Positions 6,303 to 13,809 are shown, counted from the first letter of the stretch. The stretch is DNA of 13,879 bases from an uncultured Eubacteriales bacterium (GCA_905201285.1 CAJKNM010000041.1:1-13879), one strand, 5' to 3'. Notes: generated from the letters alone by a model not told the origin. Numbers and translations: made by a program.

Positions 6303-8927
6303 ATGTCAAAGAAGTATGTATACCTTTTCAGTGAAGGTGACGCAACAATGAGAGAACTTCTCGGCGGTAAAGGTGCAAACCTCGCTGAGATGACCAACAT
6401 GGGTCTCCCCGTTCCTCAGGGATTTACCGTTTCAACCGAGGCTTGCACTCAGTATTATGAAGACGGCAGAAAGATTAACGATGAGATTCAGGCCCAGATT
6501 ATGGAATACATCGAAAAGATGGAAGAAATCTGCGGAAAGAAGTTCGGCGATAAAGAGAATCCCCTTCTCGTTTCCGTTCGTTCGGGTGCAAGAGCTTCTA
6601 TGCCCGGTATGATGGATACTATCTTAAACCTCGGCCTTAATGAGGAAGTTGTTGAAGCTATCGCAAAGAAGTCAAACAACCCCCGTTGGGCTTGGGATTG
6701 CTACAGAAGATTTATCCAGATGTACTCCGACGTTGTTATGGAAGTAGGAAAGAAGTATTTTGAACAGCTCATCGACCAGATGAAGACTAAGAAGGGTGTA
6801 ACCCAGGATGTTGAGCTTGATGCCGATGACCTCAAAGAGCTTGCAGGTCAGTTCAAAGCTGAATACAAAGAAAAAATCGGTGAAGACTTCCCGACAGACC
6901 CGAAGGAACAGCTTATGGGCGCTATTAAGGCAGTATTCCGTTCATGGGATAACCCCAGAGCAAACGTATATCGCCGTGATAACGATATCCCTTATTCATG
7001 GGGTACAGCCGTTAACGTTCAGATGATGGCTTTCGGTAATATGGGTGATGACTGCGGTACAGGTGTTGCTTTCACAAGAGACCCTGCTACCGGTGAGAAG
7101 AAGCTTATGGGTGAGTTCCTGACAAACGCACAGGGCGAGGACGTTGTTGCAGGGGTTCGTACACCTATGCCTATCGCTCAGATGGCTGAGAAGTTCCCTG
7201 AAGCTTTTGCTCAGTTTGAAAATGTTTGCAAAACTCTTGAAGATCACTACAGAGATATGCAGGATATGGAATTTACCGTTGAGAATAAGAAGCTCTTTAT
7301 GCTTCAGACCAGAAACGGTAAGAGAACAGCACAGGCTGCTCTTAAAATCGCTTGCGACCTCGTTGACGAGGGTATGATTGACGAGAAGAAGGCTGTTGCT
7401 ATGATCGACCCGAGAAACCTTGACACTCTGCTTCATCCTCAGTTTGACGCAAAGGCTTTGAAGGCTGCTACTCCTATGGCTAAGGCTCTCGGTGCATCGC
7501 CCGGTGCTGCTTGCGGTCAGATTGTATTTACAGCTGAGGACGCAAAGGCTTGGAATGAAGCGGGCAAGAAGGTTGTTCTTGTCAGACTCGAAACCTCACC
7601 TGAGGATATTGAAGGTATGAAGGCTTCACAGGGTATCCTGACAGTTCGCGGCGGTATGACATCTCACGCGGCGGTTGTTGCTCGTGGTATGGGTACCTGC
7701 TGTGTATCGGGCTGCGGCGATATTGCCATGGATGAAGAAAATAAGAAATTCACACTCGCAGGAAAGACATTTGTTGAAGGTGACGAAATTTCACTTGACG
7801 GTTCAACAGGTAATATCTATGACGGTATTATCCCGACAGTTGACGCATCAATAGGCGGTGACTTCGGAAGAATTATGAGTTGGGCTGATAAATACAGAAA
7901 GCTTGAAGTCAGAACAAACGCTGATACTCCTGCTGACGCTAAGAAAGCAAGAGAACTCGGTGCAGAAGGTATCGGTCTTTGCCGTACAGAGCATATGTTC
8001 TTTGAGGGCGACAGAATTGCTGCTTTCCGTGAAATGATTTGCTCTGATACAGTTGAAGAAAGAGAAGAAGCTCTTAATAAGATTCTGCCGATGCAGCAGG
8101 GTGACTTTGAGAAGCTTTATGAGGCTCTCGAGGGTAATCCTGTAACCATCAGATTCCTTGACCCGCCTCTCCACGAATTCGTTCCTACTGATGAAGCGGA
8201 TATTGAAGCTTTGGCTAAGGCAAAGGGTAAGACTGTTGAAGATATTAAAAATATCATTGATTCACTTCATGAGTTTAACCCGATGATGGGTCACCGTGGC
8301 TGCCGTCTTGCGGTAACTTATCCTGAAATCGCAAAGATGCAGACAAAGGCTGTTATCCGTGCGGCTATCAATGTTAAAAAGGCACATCCGAATTGGACTG
8401 TAGAGCCTGAAATTATGATTCCGCTTATCGGTGATGACAAAGAGCTTAAATATGTTAAGGACTTTGTTGTGGCTACTGCTGACGAAGAAATCGCAAACGC
8501 AGGTATCGAACTTAAGTATGATGTTGGTACAATGATCGAGATTCCGAGAGCAGCTCTTACAGCAGACGCTATCGCTAAGTATGCTGAGTTCTTCTGCTTC
8601 GGTACAAACGATTTGACACAGCTCACATACGGCTTCTCAAGAGATGATGCAGGTAAGTTCCTCGATGCATATTATGATGCAAAAATCTTTGAGAATGACC
8701 CGTTCGCAAAACTTGACCAGTCAGGCGTAGGTAAGCTTATGGAAATGGCAATCAAGCTCGGCAAGAGCGTCCGCCCCGACCTCCACTGCGGTATCTGCGG
8801 TGAGCACGGCGGTGATCCGACAAGTGTTGAGTTCTGCCACAAGATTGGTCTTGACTATGTATCCTGCTCGCCTTATCGTGTTCCGATTGCAAGACTTGCA
8901 GCGGCTCAGGCAGCAATTAATGACTAA
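6303..8927 (+). CDS. ppdK: Pyruvate, phosphate dikinase
   Basis: PPDK interconverts pyruvate, ATP and phosphate with phosphoenolpyruvate, AMP and pyrophosphate; in anaerobes it often runs in glycolysis or supplies PEP. The ATG at 6303 lies 8 bases after GGAGG (6290-6294), giving 874 residues, the usual length of the clostridial enzyme. In order: the ATP-grasp nucleotide-binding domain (~1-340, with GGKGANLAEM and VSVRSGARASMPGMMDTI), the swivelling phosphohistidine domain with GGMTSHAAVVARG and His455, and the C-terminal TIM barrel for PEP/pyruvate with LCRTEHMFF, FGTNDLTQ and the catalytic Cys832 in CGICGEHGG. His455 matches the numbering known for the Clostridium symbiosum enzyme. Codon use is more biased (AAG, CTC, GTT, GAC) than in neighbouring genes, which suggests high expression. 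No clean promoter is seen in the 34-base gap after tadA, so it may be co-transcribed or use a promoter inside tadA. Confidence 0.98.
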   Translation: MSKKYVYLFSEGDATMRELLGGKGANLAEMTNMGLPVPQGFTVSTEACTQYYEDGRKINDEIQAQIMEYIEKMEEICGKKFGDKENPLLVSVRSGARASMPGMMDTILNLGLNEEVVEAIAKKSNNPRWAWDCYRRFIQMYSDVVMEVGKKYFEQLIDQMKTKKGVTQDVELDADDLKELAGQFKAEYKEKIGEDFPTDPKEQLMGAIKAVFRSWDNPRANVYRRDNDIPYSWGTAVNVQMMAFGNMGDDCGTGVAFTRDPATGEKKLMGEFLTNAQGEDVVAGVRTPMPIAQMAEKFPEAFAQFENVCKTLEDHYRDMQDMEFTVENKKLFMLQTRNGKRTAQAALKIACDLVDEGMIDEKKAVAMIDPRNLDTLLHPQFDAKALKAATPMAKALGASPGAACGQIVFTAEDAKAWNEAGKKVVLVRLETSPEDIEGMKASQGILTVRGGMTSHAAVVARGMGTCCVSGCGDIAMDEENKKFTLAGKTFVEGDEISLDGSTGNIYDGIIPTVDASIGGDFGRIMSWADKYRKLEVRTNADTPADAKKARELGAEGIGLCRTEHMFFEGDRIAAFREMICSDTVEEREEALNKILPMQQGDFEKLYEALEGNPVTIRFLDPPLHEFVPTDEADIEALAKAKGKTVEDIKNIIDSLHEFNPMMGHRGCRLAVTYPEIAKMQTKAVIRAAINVKKAHPNWTVEPEIMIPLIGDDKELKYVKDFVVATADEEIANAGIELKYDVGTMIEIPRAALTADAIAKYAEFFCFGTNDLTQLTYGFSRDDAGKFLDAYYDAKIFENDPFAKLDQSGVGKLMEMAIKLGKSVRPDLHCGICGEHGGDPTSVEFCHKIGLDYVSCSPYRVPIARLAAAQAAIND

Positions 8928-8946
8928 TTAATTATTAGATTATAAT

Positions 8947-8985
8947 AAAAACGCTGTTCCGTTTTATTCGGAACAGCGTTTTTTT
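8947..8985 (+). terminator. Rho-independent terminator of ppdK
   Basis: AAAAACGCTGTTCCG (8947-8961) and CGGAACAGCGTTTTT (8969-8983) form a perfect 15-bp stem with a 7-base loop, ending in a T run to 8985. Confidence 0.95.
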
Positions 8986-9038
8986 AGTGTAATTATAAGT
9001 ATACTTGATTAAAATTTTTGTAATGATGAGTTGATTTA

Positions 9039-9067
9039 TTGACCTATGCATATTTTTATGATATAAT
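9039..9067 (+). promoter_or_regulatory. Extended -10 sigma-A promoter of the diguanylate cyclase gene
   Basis: TTGACC (9039-9044), a 17-base spacer and TATAAT (9062-9067), with TG at 9059-9060 forming an extended -10. Transcription would start near 9074, leaving a leader of about 175 bases before the ATG at 9248. I recognise no riboswitch class in that leader; it is A+T rich and lacks the conserved sequences of c-di-GMP aptamers. Confidence 0.8.
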
Positions 9068-9247
9068 GAAGGAACTGTAAAAAAGTATGATAAAAAACGG
9101 ACGATTTGAATTGCTGTCGTATTATGTTGAGAAAATTATACATTTGATTTTTAGAATTAGTAAATAAGAATGGTAAATGACGAGGTTTTGGGTATTTTTG
9201 GTATAACCGTTTTTTTATAAATTAATCACAGGAAAAGGAGGAGGAGT

Positions 9248-9463
9248 ATGGAAGCCTTATTATATTCGGAAGTAAATATTTTTAGTATTATTATCTTGCT
9301 AATAATAGCGCTTGAAACTATGATCTTGGGATACGATAAAGAGTTTAAAAATACGTTATTTATTGCTTCTGTGTGGTGTGCGGCAATTTCAAATATGCTT
9401 GATTTTTTTGGAATTTGGGAAAAATCAATATTCTTCCTGTACCTGTGTGGACGATGTGGTTAA
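9248..9463 (+). CDS. N-terminal membrane fragment of a frameshifted diguanylate cyclase
   Basis: This 71-aa reading frame has a very strong ribosome binding site, AAGGAGGAGGAG ending 1 base before the ATG (AGGAGG at 9236-9241, 6-base spacing), and follows a clear promoter. It encodes two hydrophobic segments, ~10-23 (IFSIIILLIIALET) and ~36-52, and then runs out of frame. Its natural continuation is in the -1 frame: after the T7 tract at 9403-9409 the overlapping frame gives NILPVPVWTMWLINFLYF, which makes a continuous multi-helix membrane domain. A -1 shift there joins it to the GGDEF protein, about 382 aa in total. The out-of-frame tail after ~residue 57 is therefore probably not native. 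It could be a broken gene, a phase-variable one, or a base-calling error in a homopolymer. Confidence 0.7.
   Translation: MEALLYSEVNIFSIIILLIIALETMILGYDKEFKNTLFIASVWCAAISNMLDFFGIWEKSIFFLYLCGRCG
9403..9409 (+). other. T7 tract at the point of frameshift (T TTT TTT in the first frame)
   Basis: In the frame of the ATG at 9248 the codons read GAT TTT TTT GGA, so the tract has the form of a X XXY YYZ slippery heptamer. Slipping back one base gives the frame of the GGDEF domain. I see no strong stem-loop or pseudoknot just downstream. A second homopolymer, A5 at 9420-9424, is also inside the overlap. Confidence 0.5.
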
Positions 9464-10395
9464 TAAATTTTTTGTATTTTTTGGCTTTTGGATGTTCAGC
9501 GTTTTTCTGGTGTCTTTATGCCGAAGCAACGCATGGAAATTATATTTACAGAGATAAATTAAAGCTTGCGCTTTGCTCGATTCCTCTTATGGTTTTGGCG
9601 ATAATTCTCATATGTTCATTCAAAACCGGCTGGATATTTTACTTTGATGATGATAATGTATACCATCGCGGTCCGCTTTTTTATATGCAGTATTTTCTTT
9701 CTTACGGATATATTGTTGTTACATCAATCAGAACACTTGTTACAGCGTTAAGCGAAAGCAATTACGCATACCGAAGAAATTTTCTGACCATTGCGGCTTT
9801 TGCTGTTCCTCCTATTATAAGCGGATTGATTCAGGCAGAATTTCGGTATATTCCGGTGCTTACAATCGGTATTGTTGTTTCGTTTTTACTTGTATACATC
9901 GGTTCTCTTCAGGCTCTGATTTCAATTGATCCCCTTACCGGAATCAATAACCGAAGGAAGATGCTTGTTGACTTAACAGCAAGGACTAAATCTATTGAAA
10001 AAAACGAAAAGCTATATTTCATATTTATTGATATTGATTCATTTAAGTATATAAATGATTCATATGGGCATAATGAGGGCGACAGAATATTGAAAATAGT
10101 ATCGTCAGCGATAAATGAAATTTGCAAAAATGTAAATGGATTTTGCGCTCGCTATGGCGGGGATGAATTTGCTATTGTATTGATATTAAAAAAAGACGAG
10201 GATATAGAGGTGGCTAAAAATAATATACGTAAAGCTGTTAAGAGTAAAGGTATCAAAGAGAATGTACCTTATCCGATTGAAATAAGCATAGGATGTTCCG
10301 AATTCGGACATAAAGCTGACAGCATACAAGAACTGATACATAGGGCGGACAATGATATGTATAAACACAAGAATAGCCGAAGAATAGAAAAGTGA
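9415..10395 (+). CDS. Diguanylate cyclase with membrane domain and GGDEF domain (separate frame)
   Basis: The GGDEF domain makes the second messenger cyclic di-GMP from two GTP. Numbering from the TTG at 9415 (326 aa), helices lie at ~13-35, 50-68, 92-110, 122-140 and 147-166. They are followed by the cyclase: DPLTGINNRRKM at 172-183, IDIDSFKYINDSYGHNEGD at 205-223, intact GGDEF at 248-252, and RADNDMYKHK at 310-319. All catalytic and metal-binding motifs look intact. The inhibitory RxxD site that normally precedes GGDEF by five residues is replaced by NVNG. The TTG start has only a weak ribosome binding site, so this frame is probably entered from the upstream fragment or is not translated from here. 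It ends 42 bases before the convergent Cys-rich gene. The signal sensed by the membrane domain is unknown. Confidence 0.88.
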   Translation: MGKINILPVPVWTMWLINFLYFLAFGCSAFFWCLYAEATHGNYIYRDKLKLALCSIPLMVLAIILICSFKTGWIFYFDDDNVYHRGPLFYMQYFLSYGYIVVTSIRTLVTALSESNYAYRRNFLTIAAFAVPPIISGLIQAEFRYIPVLTIGIVVSFLLVYIGSLQALISIDPLTGINNRRKMLVDLTARTKSIEKNEKLYFIFIDIDSFKYINDSYGHNEGDRILKIVSSAINEICKNVNGFCARYGGDEFAIVLILKKDEDIEVAKNNIRKAVKSKGIKENVPYPIEISIGCSEFGHKADSIQELIHRADNDMYKHKNSRRIEK

Positions 10396-10402
10396 AGATG
10401 AT

Positions 10403-10434
10403 AAAAGCCGCTTTCCTTTAACGGAAGCGGCTTA
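10403..10434. terminator. Bidirectional terminator between diguanylate cyclase and the jag operon
   Basis: AAGCCGCTTTCC (10405-10416) pairs with GGAAGCGGCTT (10423-10433) with one bulged base. The T run is better on the - strand (CTTTTAT), where it follows the Cys-rich gene; on the + strand the tail is CTTAATTTAT. Confidence 0.8.
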
Positions 10435-10436
10435 AT

Positions 10437-10667
10437 TTATCGATTTAATTTTTTAATGACCGCATCATAATTTTCAATTCTGTGCGGAAAGAGACAGTTG
10501 GTACAGTCTTTAATCCTTCGACCGTCATGAGAAGTTATATAAGTACAACTTCCGCCGCAATCGGGAATGTTATAAAGCGGACAGAAACAGAAAAGGCAAT
10601 TTATATGATCTGATTTGTGACAGGGATAAAATTCACACTCTCTGTTCTCAAAATATTTATAACACAT
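10437..10667 (-). CDS. Small cysteine-rich protein, PF04071-like putative zinc-binding domain
   Basis: A 76-aa protein with ten cysteines (2, 11, 16, 24, 27, 29, 37, 41, 55, 58) in the order C-x4-CHK, CLFCFCPLY, DCGGSC, DCTNCLFPH, ending in NYDAVIKKL. This is the pattern of the family called cysteine-rich small domain (Pfam PF04071, from memory), found in archaea and anaerobic bacteria and thought to bind metal; its role is unknown. The start chosen is the ATG at 10667, one base past the jag stop (TAATATG), because other members begin with a similar YKYFENxEC segment; a TTG at 10685 would overlap jag. There is no strong ribosome binding site, so it is probably translated by coupling to jag. 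It ends the rpmH-to-jag operon, just before a terminator. Confidence 0.8.
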   Translation of the reverse strand: MCYKYFENRECEFYPCHKSDHINCLFCFCPLYNIPDCGGSCTYITSHDGRRIKDCTNCLFPHRIENYDAVIKKLNR

Positions 10668-10668
10668 A

Positions 10669-11598
10669 TTATTTAAGGTCAACAACTACCTTACGGTGGG
10701 GTTCTTCTCCTACACTGTATGTCTGAACCTTGCTGCTGTTCTGAAGCGCGGAGTGAATAATTCTTCGTTCATTCGGGGACATCGGCTCAAGTGTAACAGC
10801 CGAACCCTCACGGATAACGCGGCGTTCTAAGCTTTTTGCAAGCTTAATAAGTGTTTCTTCTCGTTTAGCACGATAGCCTTCAGTATCGATATTGACCTTA
10901 ATATAAGAATTTTTCTCCTTATTAACATAAAGGCTTGTCAGATACTGAACGGCATCGAGAGTGTCACCTCTCTTGCCTATAAGAAGTCCCATTTTTGACC
11001 CGGAAACATCTATATCAATGCTCTTTCCACTGTTTACAACACTAAGCTCAGCATCGGTAAGACCCATTTTGTGAATAAGGTTCTCAGCGAAATATTCGGC
11101 ATCTTCCATAGACTTTGGGGTTACCTCACGGCGTTTTCTCGAAGCGGAAGTATTATCTTCTTTCTTATCAGCCTTTTCATCCTCGGCCTTTACGTCGGGA
11201 GCCGGTTCGGAAACAGCGTGTTTCTCGGATTCGGGAACCTCCGCGGTCTTAGAAACCTCTGCCTTTTTCTCAACGCTTTTGGCTTTAGAGCTTTCGGCAT
11301 AGTCACGAGCAATAGGCTCGGCTTTTGGTGCATAAGGATTTTCAGACTTTGCTTCAAATTCATCGGAGTGAGCACGTTCTTTGGCAATCTCTTTAATCTT
11401 GCGCTCCTCTTCTTCAGCTTCTTTGGTTATCCAAGCAGAGATAACAACTTCCTTGCCGAGTAAAAGGCCCATAAGACCCTTTCCGACTTCGCGTTCAACC
11501 TTATAAGACAGCTCTTCGACCGGAACACCAAAATCCTTTGCCGCCAGCTCAAGAGCCTCTTCTTTATTTTTTGCGTTTTTTTCTATTTTTCTTAGCAT
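10669..11598 (-). CDS. jag: RNA-binding protein Jag/KhpB
   Basis: Jag (KhpB, EloR) is a cytosolic RNA-binding protein that in Firmicutes helps control cell elongation and acts with KhpA. The ATG at 11598 gives 309 aa and has AAGGAG (11613-11608) at 9 bases; a TTG at 11616 would begin before that site. Residues 1-55 form the Jag-N domain (KNKEEALELAAKDFGVPVEE, GLMGLLLGKEVVISAW). Residues ~60-165 are a charged linker rich in Lys, Glu and Ala. The KH domain (~166-240) has the GxxG loop GKRG at 208-211. The R3H domain (~245-309) has R278-x3-H282 in NERRIIHSAL. The start overlaps the end of yidC by 35 bases, indicating coupled translation. In many relatives mnmE follows; here a Cys-rich gene does. 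Confidence 0.95.
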   Translation of the reverse strand: MLRKIEKNAKNKEEALELAAKDFGVPVEELSYKVEREVGKGLMGLLLGKEVVISAWITKEAEEEERKIKEIAKERAHSDEFEAKSENPYAPKAEPIARDYAESSKAKSVEKKAEVSKTAEVPESEKHAVSEPAPDVKAEDEKADKKEDNTSASRKRREVTPKSMEDAEYFAENLIHKMGLTDAELSVVNSGKSIDIDVSGSKMGLLIGKRGDTLDAVQYLTSLYVNKEKNSYIKVNIDTEGYRAKREETLIKLAKSLERRVIREGSAVTLEPMSPNERRIIHSALQNSSKVQTYSVGEEPHRKVVVDLK

Positions 11599-12589
11599 TA
11601 ACAATCTCTCCTTCAATCTGCTCCTCGGTTATTCCGGGGTTTATCACTTTTGAAAGTACAATCTGCTGTATCAATGCAAAAATGTTACTTATTATCCAAT
11701 ATAGGCCTATTGCCGAAGGGAGAGTAAAGGCGAACCACGCCGACATAAGCGGCATCATTACCATCATACTCTTCATCGGATTTGCGGATTCCTCACCGTT
11801 TTTATCGGTTTGAGGCTGCTGTGGATTCTGAAGCTGAGAAACCCAGGATGTCAGATATGCGCTGACGCCGGACAAAACAGGAATAATCCAAAGCAATATT
11901 GTTCCTAAAGTCAGATTATTTATCTTTCCTACAAAAAGACCCATAAAAGCACCTAAATCCGGTGTTTGTGACAAGTCCATTCCGAGGAAGTTAAAGTTAA
12001 TCAAAACAAAATTCCTGCCGATTTCGGTAATCCAGTGATTTTGTAGAATCTCAGGGTACGCATGCAAGAATCTTGCAATCTGAATCTCATACATTCCGAA
12101 CATTTTATACGAATTATCAGTCAGCTTTGCCATATTATCTATGCCAACCATAGAGAAAAAGGTGTTAAGCCTGTCGGGGTTACCGTCTGACCATTCGGTA
12201 ACAGCGCTGACAATACGCCAAACCTCATCCGAATGAAAGCCCATAATATATATTATAGGTTTTTTAACAACCCAGTAAAGCATCATAATTATAGGAAGCT
12301 GTATAAGCAGGGGCAGGCATCCGCTCATCGGATTCACCTTATACTTCTGATATAGCTTCATTGTTTCCTGGTTTAGCTTTTCTTTGTCATTCGCATACTT
12401 CTGTTGAAGTTCCATCAGAAGCGGCTGTAATTTTTGAGTTTTGAGCATAGACCTTTGCTGCTTAACGGTAAGCGGCATAAGTACGGCCTTTATTAGAATT
12501 GTAAAAATTATAAGCGCAACGCCATAGTTTCCGGTGAGTACGCTGCAAACGCGAAGCACCCAACCTAAACCCATCATTATATAGGACAC
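11564..12589 (-). CDS. yidC: Membrane protein insertase YidC/OxaA
   Basis: YidC inserts and folds inner-membrane proteins, alone or with SecYEG. The protein of 341 aa is the short, Oxa1-like form. The GTG at 12589 is well supported: AGGAGG lies 9 bases upstream. Hydrophobic segments include ~21-40 (NYGVALIIFTILIKAVLMPL), 92-117, ~212-250 and ~276-312. The cytoplasmic hairpin lies at ~45-85 (KQQRSMLKTQKLQPLLMELQ). Lys34 in the first conserved helix stands where many YidC proteins have the groove arginine. There is no signal peptide or lipobox cysteine, unlike SpoIIIJ of Bacillus. The stretch 119-195 between core helices is long. The tail NAKKNRKKRKK is basic, as in ribosome-binding Oxa1 tails. 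It sits between yidD and jag in the usual order. Confidence 0.95.
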   Translation of the reverse strand: MSYIMMGLGWVLRVCSVLTGNYGVALIIFTILIKAVLMPLTVKQQRSMLKTQKLQPLLMELQQKYANDKEKLNQETMKLYQKYKVNPMSGCLPLLIQLPIIMMLYWVVKKPIIYIMGFHSDEVWRIVSAVTEWSDGNPDRLNTFFSMVGIDNMAKLTDNSYKMFGMYEIQIARFLHAYPEILQNHWITEIGRNFVLINFNFLGMDLSQTPDLGAFMGLFVGKINNLTLGTILLWIIPVLSGVSAYLTSWVSQLQNPQQPQTDKNGEESANPMKSMMVMMPLMSAWFAFTLPSAIGLYWIISNIFALIQQIVLSKVINPGITEEQIEGEIVNAKKNRKKRKK

Positions 12590-12641
12590 TTAGCTGTCCC
12601 TCCTTTGTCTTAGTATCTTTCGGCAATGTTTCATCTGAAAT

Positions 12642-12848
12642 TTACGGATAGTCTATGCCGCCCTTAAAAAGAGGATTACACCGAAGAATCCGTAGAATCG
12701 CCTTTATGCTTCCGCGCAGGGCGCCATACTTTTCAATCGCCATAATCGCATATTGAGAACAGCTCGGATAAAATCTGCAGCAAGGCTTCTTCAATGGAGA
12801 AATTCTCTTGCGGTAAAATTCAATAATGCTAATCAATACTTTTTTCAT
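12642..12848 (-). CDS. yidD: Membrane protein insertion efficiency factor YidD
   Basis: YidD is a small membrane-associated protein that assists YidC-dependent insertion in E. coli. The 68-aa protein shows the family core, [13 protein letters not shown] at ~22-34, then [19 protein letters not shown] and the end FKGGIDYP, close to the usual PGGxDPVP. An amphipathic or hydrophobic N-terminus ([19 protein letters not shown]) would bind the membrane. Its ATG overlaps the rnpA stop in an ATGA of four bases and has no clear ribosome binding site, so it is read by coupling to rnpA. YidC follows after 52 bases. Confidence 0.95.
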   Translation of the reverse strand: MKKVLISIIEFYRKRISPLKKPCCRFYPSCSQYAIMAIEKYGALRGSIKAILRILRCNPLFKGGIDYP

Positions 12849-13216
12849 CTTAATTTTTCATCTTGATTCTTTGCCATACGGCAGTTTGAGTTCAATATAC
12901 CGAGTTCGGCCGCTGCGGAAATAAAGTCTGATTCAACCTTTTCTGCCGATGCGGTCAGAATACGGGGCCTTGCCACGATGCAGATGTCTAATCCCGTCAT
13001 CAGCTCATTTTGATGACGGCGGAACAATTCTCTTATCCTGCGCTTTGCTCTGTTGCGATATACTGCTTTTCCTATCTTTTTGCCCGCCGTTATGCCAAGA
13101 CGAAGAGACTTCCCGTTCGCTTTATATATCACCATTGTCGGGCGGACAGCAGACTTACCGCGGCGATACAGTCTTTGAAATTCAGAATTCCTGCACAGAC
13201 TGACGATTCTACCCAT
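12845..13216 (-). CDS. rnpA: Ribonuclease P protein component
   Basis: RnpA is the protein subunit of RNase P, which with the catalytic RNA removes 5' leaders from tRNA precursors. The 123-aa protein has the family's RNR motif at ~53-65 ([13 protein letters not shown]) and the N-terminal [13 protein letters not shown] segment at 10-22, with [12 protein letters not shown] before the RNR motif. The ATG at 13216 is preceded by GGAG at 6 bases. It is separated from rpmH by 123 bases and a terminator-like hairpin, so its level is probably set below that of L34. It overlaps yidD by four bases. Confidence 0.96.
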   Translation of the reverse strand: MGRIVSLCRNSEFQRLYRRGKSAVRPTMVIYKANGKSLRLGITAGKKIGKAVYRNRAKRRIRELFRRHQNELMTGLDICIVARPRILTASAEKVESDFISAAAELGILNSNCRMAKNQDEKLR

Positions 13217-13316
13217 AACAAACTCCGTTCTGCCCTCAAAAACCGGAACCTGAGAAAACTTGTCCGCTCGCTCAAATTCATTTTCGGCTTATTCGGGCGT
13301 ATAAACCCATATAGAC

Positions 13317-13341
13317 AAAAAGACGCTTTGAAGCGTCTTTT
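13317..13341 (-). terminator. Terminator or attenuator between rpmH and rnpA
   Basis: On the - strand AAAAGACGC (13341-13333) and GCGTCTTTT (13326-13318) form a 9-bp stem with a 6-base loop and a run of five T. The stem overlaps the rpmH stop codon. Since rnpA has no clear promoter of its own in the 123-base gap, readthrough is likely to supply rnpA and the genes behind it. Confidence 0.75.
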
Positions 13342-13474
13342 ATGCGGACAGCTTCTTTCTGCCCTTAAGTCTTCTTCTCGCCAAGACCTTGCGACCATTT
13401 TTGGTGCTCATTCTTTTTCTGAAACCGTGCTCTTTTGCGCGATGTCTTTTCTTAGGCTGAAATGTTCTAAGCAT
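13340..13474 (-). CDS. rpmH: 50S ribosomal protein L34
   Basis: L34 is a small, very basic protein of the large ribosomal subunit. The 44-aa sequence is typical: [20 protein letters not shown], then [20 protein letters not shown] and KLSA. AGGAGG lies 7 bases before the ATG. The gene heads the operon behind a consensus promoter with a leader of about 50 bases. It is usually next to dnaA; here a non-coding stretch and a tRNA gene lie upstream. Confidence 0.97.
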   Translation of the reverse strand: MLRTFQPKKRHRAKEHGFRKRMSTKNGRKVLARRRLKGRKKLSA

Positions 13475-13531
13475 TGTTGCCCCTCCTTCAATATATAAAT
13501 CAAAATAATTCTCATTAGGAAAATCTATAAT

Positions 13532-13560
13532 ATTATACCATGCCTTAAGCTAAATGTCAA
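13532..13560 (-). promoter_or_regulatory. Consensus sigma-A promoter of the rpmH-rnpA-yidD-yidC-jag operon
   Basis: On the - strand TTGACA (13560-13555), a 17-base spacer and TATAAT (13537-13532), with TG two bases before the -10 box (TGgTATAAT). Both hexamers match consensus fully, fitting a ribosomal protein gene. Start is expected near 13525. Confidence 0.93.
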
Positions 13561-13809
13561 GGGATTTAACAATATTTTTATAATAATTGCATAAAAAGCT
13601 GTCATATGAATATAAACAATAATGTGTCCGAATGGTTAAATGATGCGGTCATTCGGCCGAGCAATAACGAAACCTCTCAAAGGCGGCGAAACCGGCCTTA
13701 ATATCGATGATAACGATTTAAGATATGTCACAATGATTTATCGAATGATGAGCAGGTGAGAATTAACTGCCATTATCTGTGACACCCTCTTTGATTATCC
13801 TGCCAAAAC
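13561..13809. other. Non-coding stretch between the rpmH promoter and the tRNA
   Basis: No gene can be supported here. The longest + strand frame from an ATG (13606-13701, 31 aa) has no ribosome binding site. Two inverted repeats are visible: CCGAATG (13628-13634) with CATTCGG (13650-13656), and a wider pair TGTCACA / TGTGACA around 13726 and 13783. Base composition at 13640-13700 is more G+C rich than around it. It may be a gene remnant or a structured RNA. I see no DnaA box like those at 1105-1175. Confidence 0.4.

Noticed and set aside
9087..9167. 26-codon frame in the leader of the diguanylate cyclase gene (possible leader peptide)
   Set aside because: The only purine-rich stretch (AAGGA) is 13 bases before the ATG and would lie before the predicted transcription start; no regulatory codon pattern is seen.
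9184..9216. GGTT/AACC pairing followed by T7, a possible attenuator before the diguanylate cyclase
   Set aside because: Only four base pairs with a long loop; too weak to be a terminator without further evidence.
10669..11616. Longer Jag starting at TTG 11616
   Set aside because: The AAGGAG site lies inside that extension and serves the ATG at 11598; the Jag-N domain begins there.
13606..13701. 31-codon + strand frame upstream of rpmH
   Set aside because: No ribosome binding site, no similarity I recognise and no convincing promoter.
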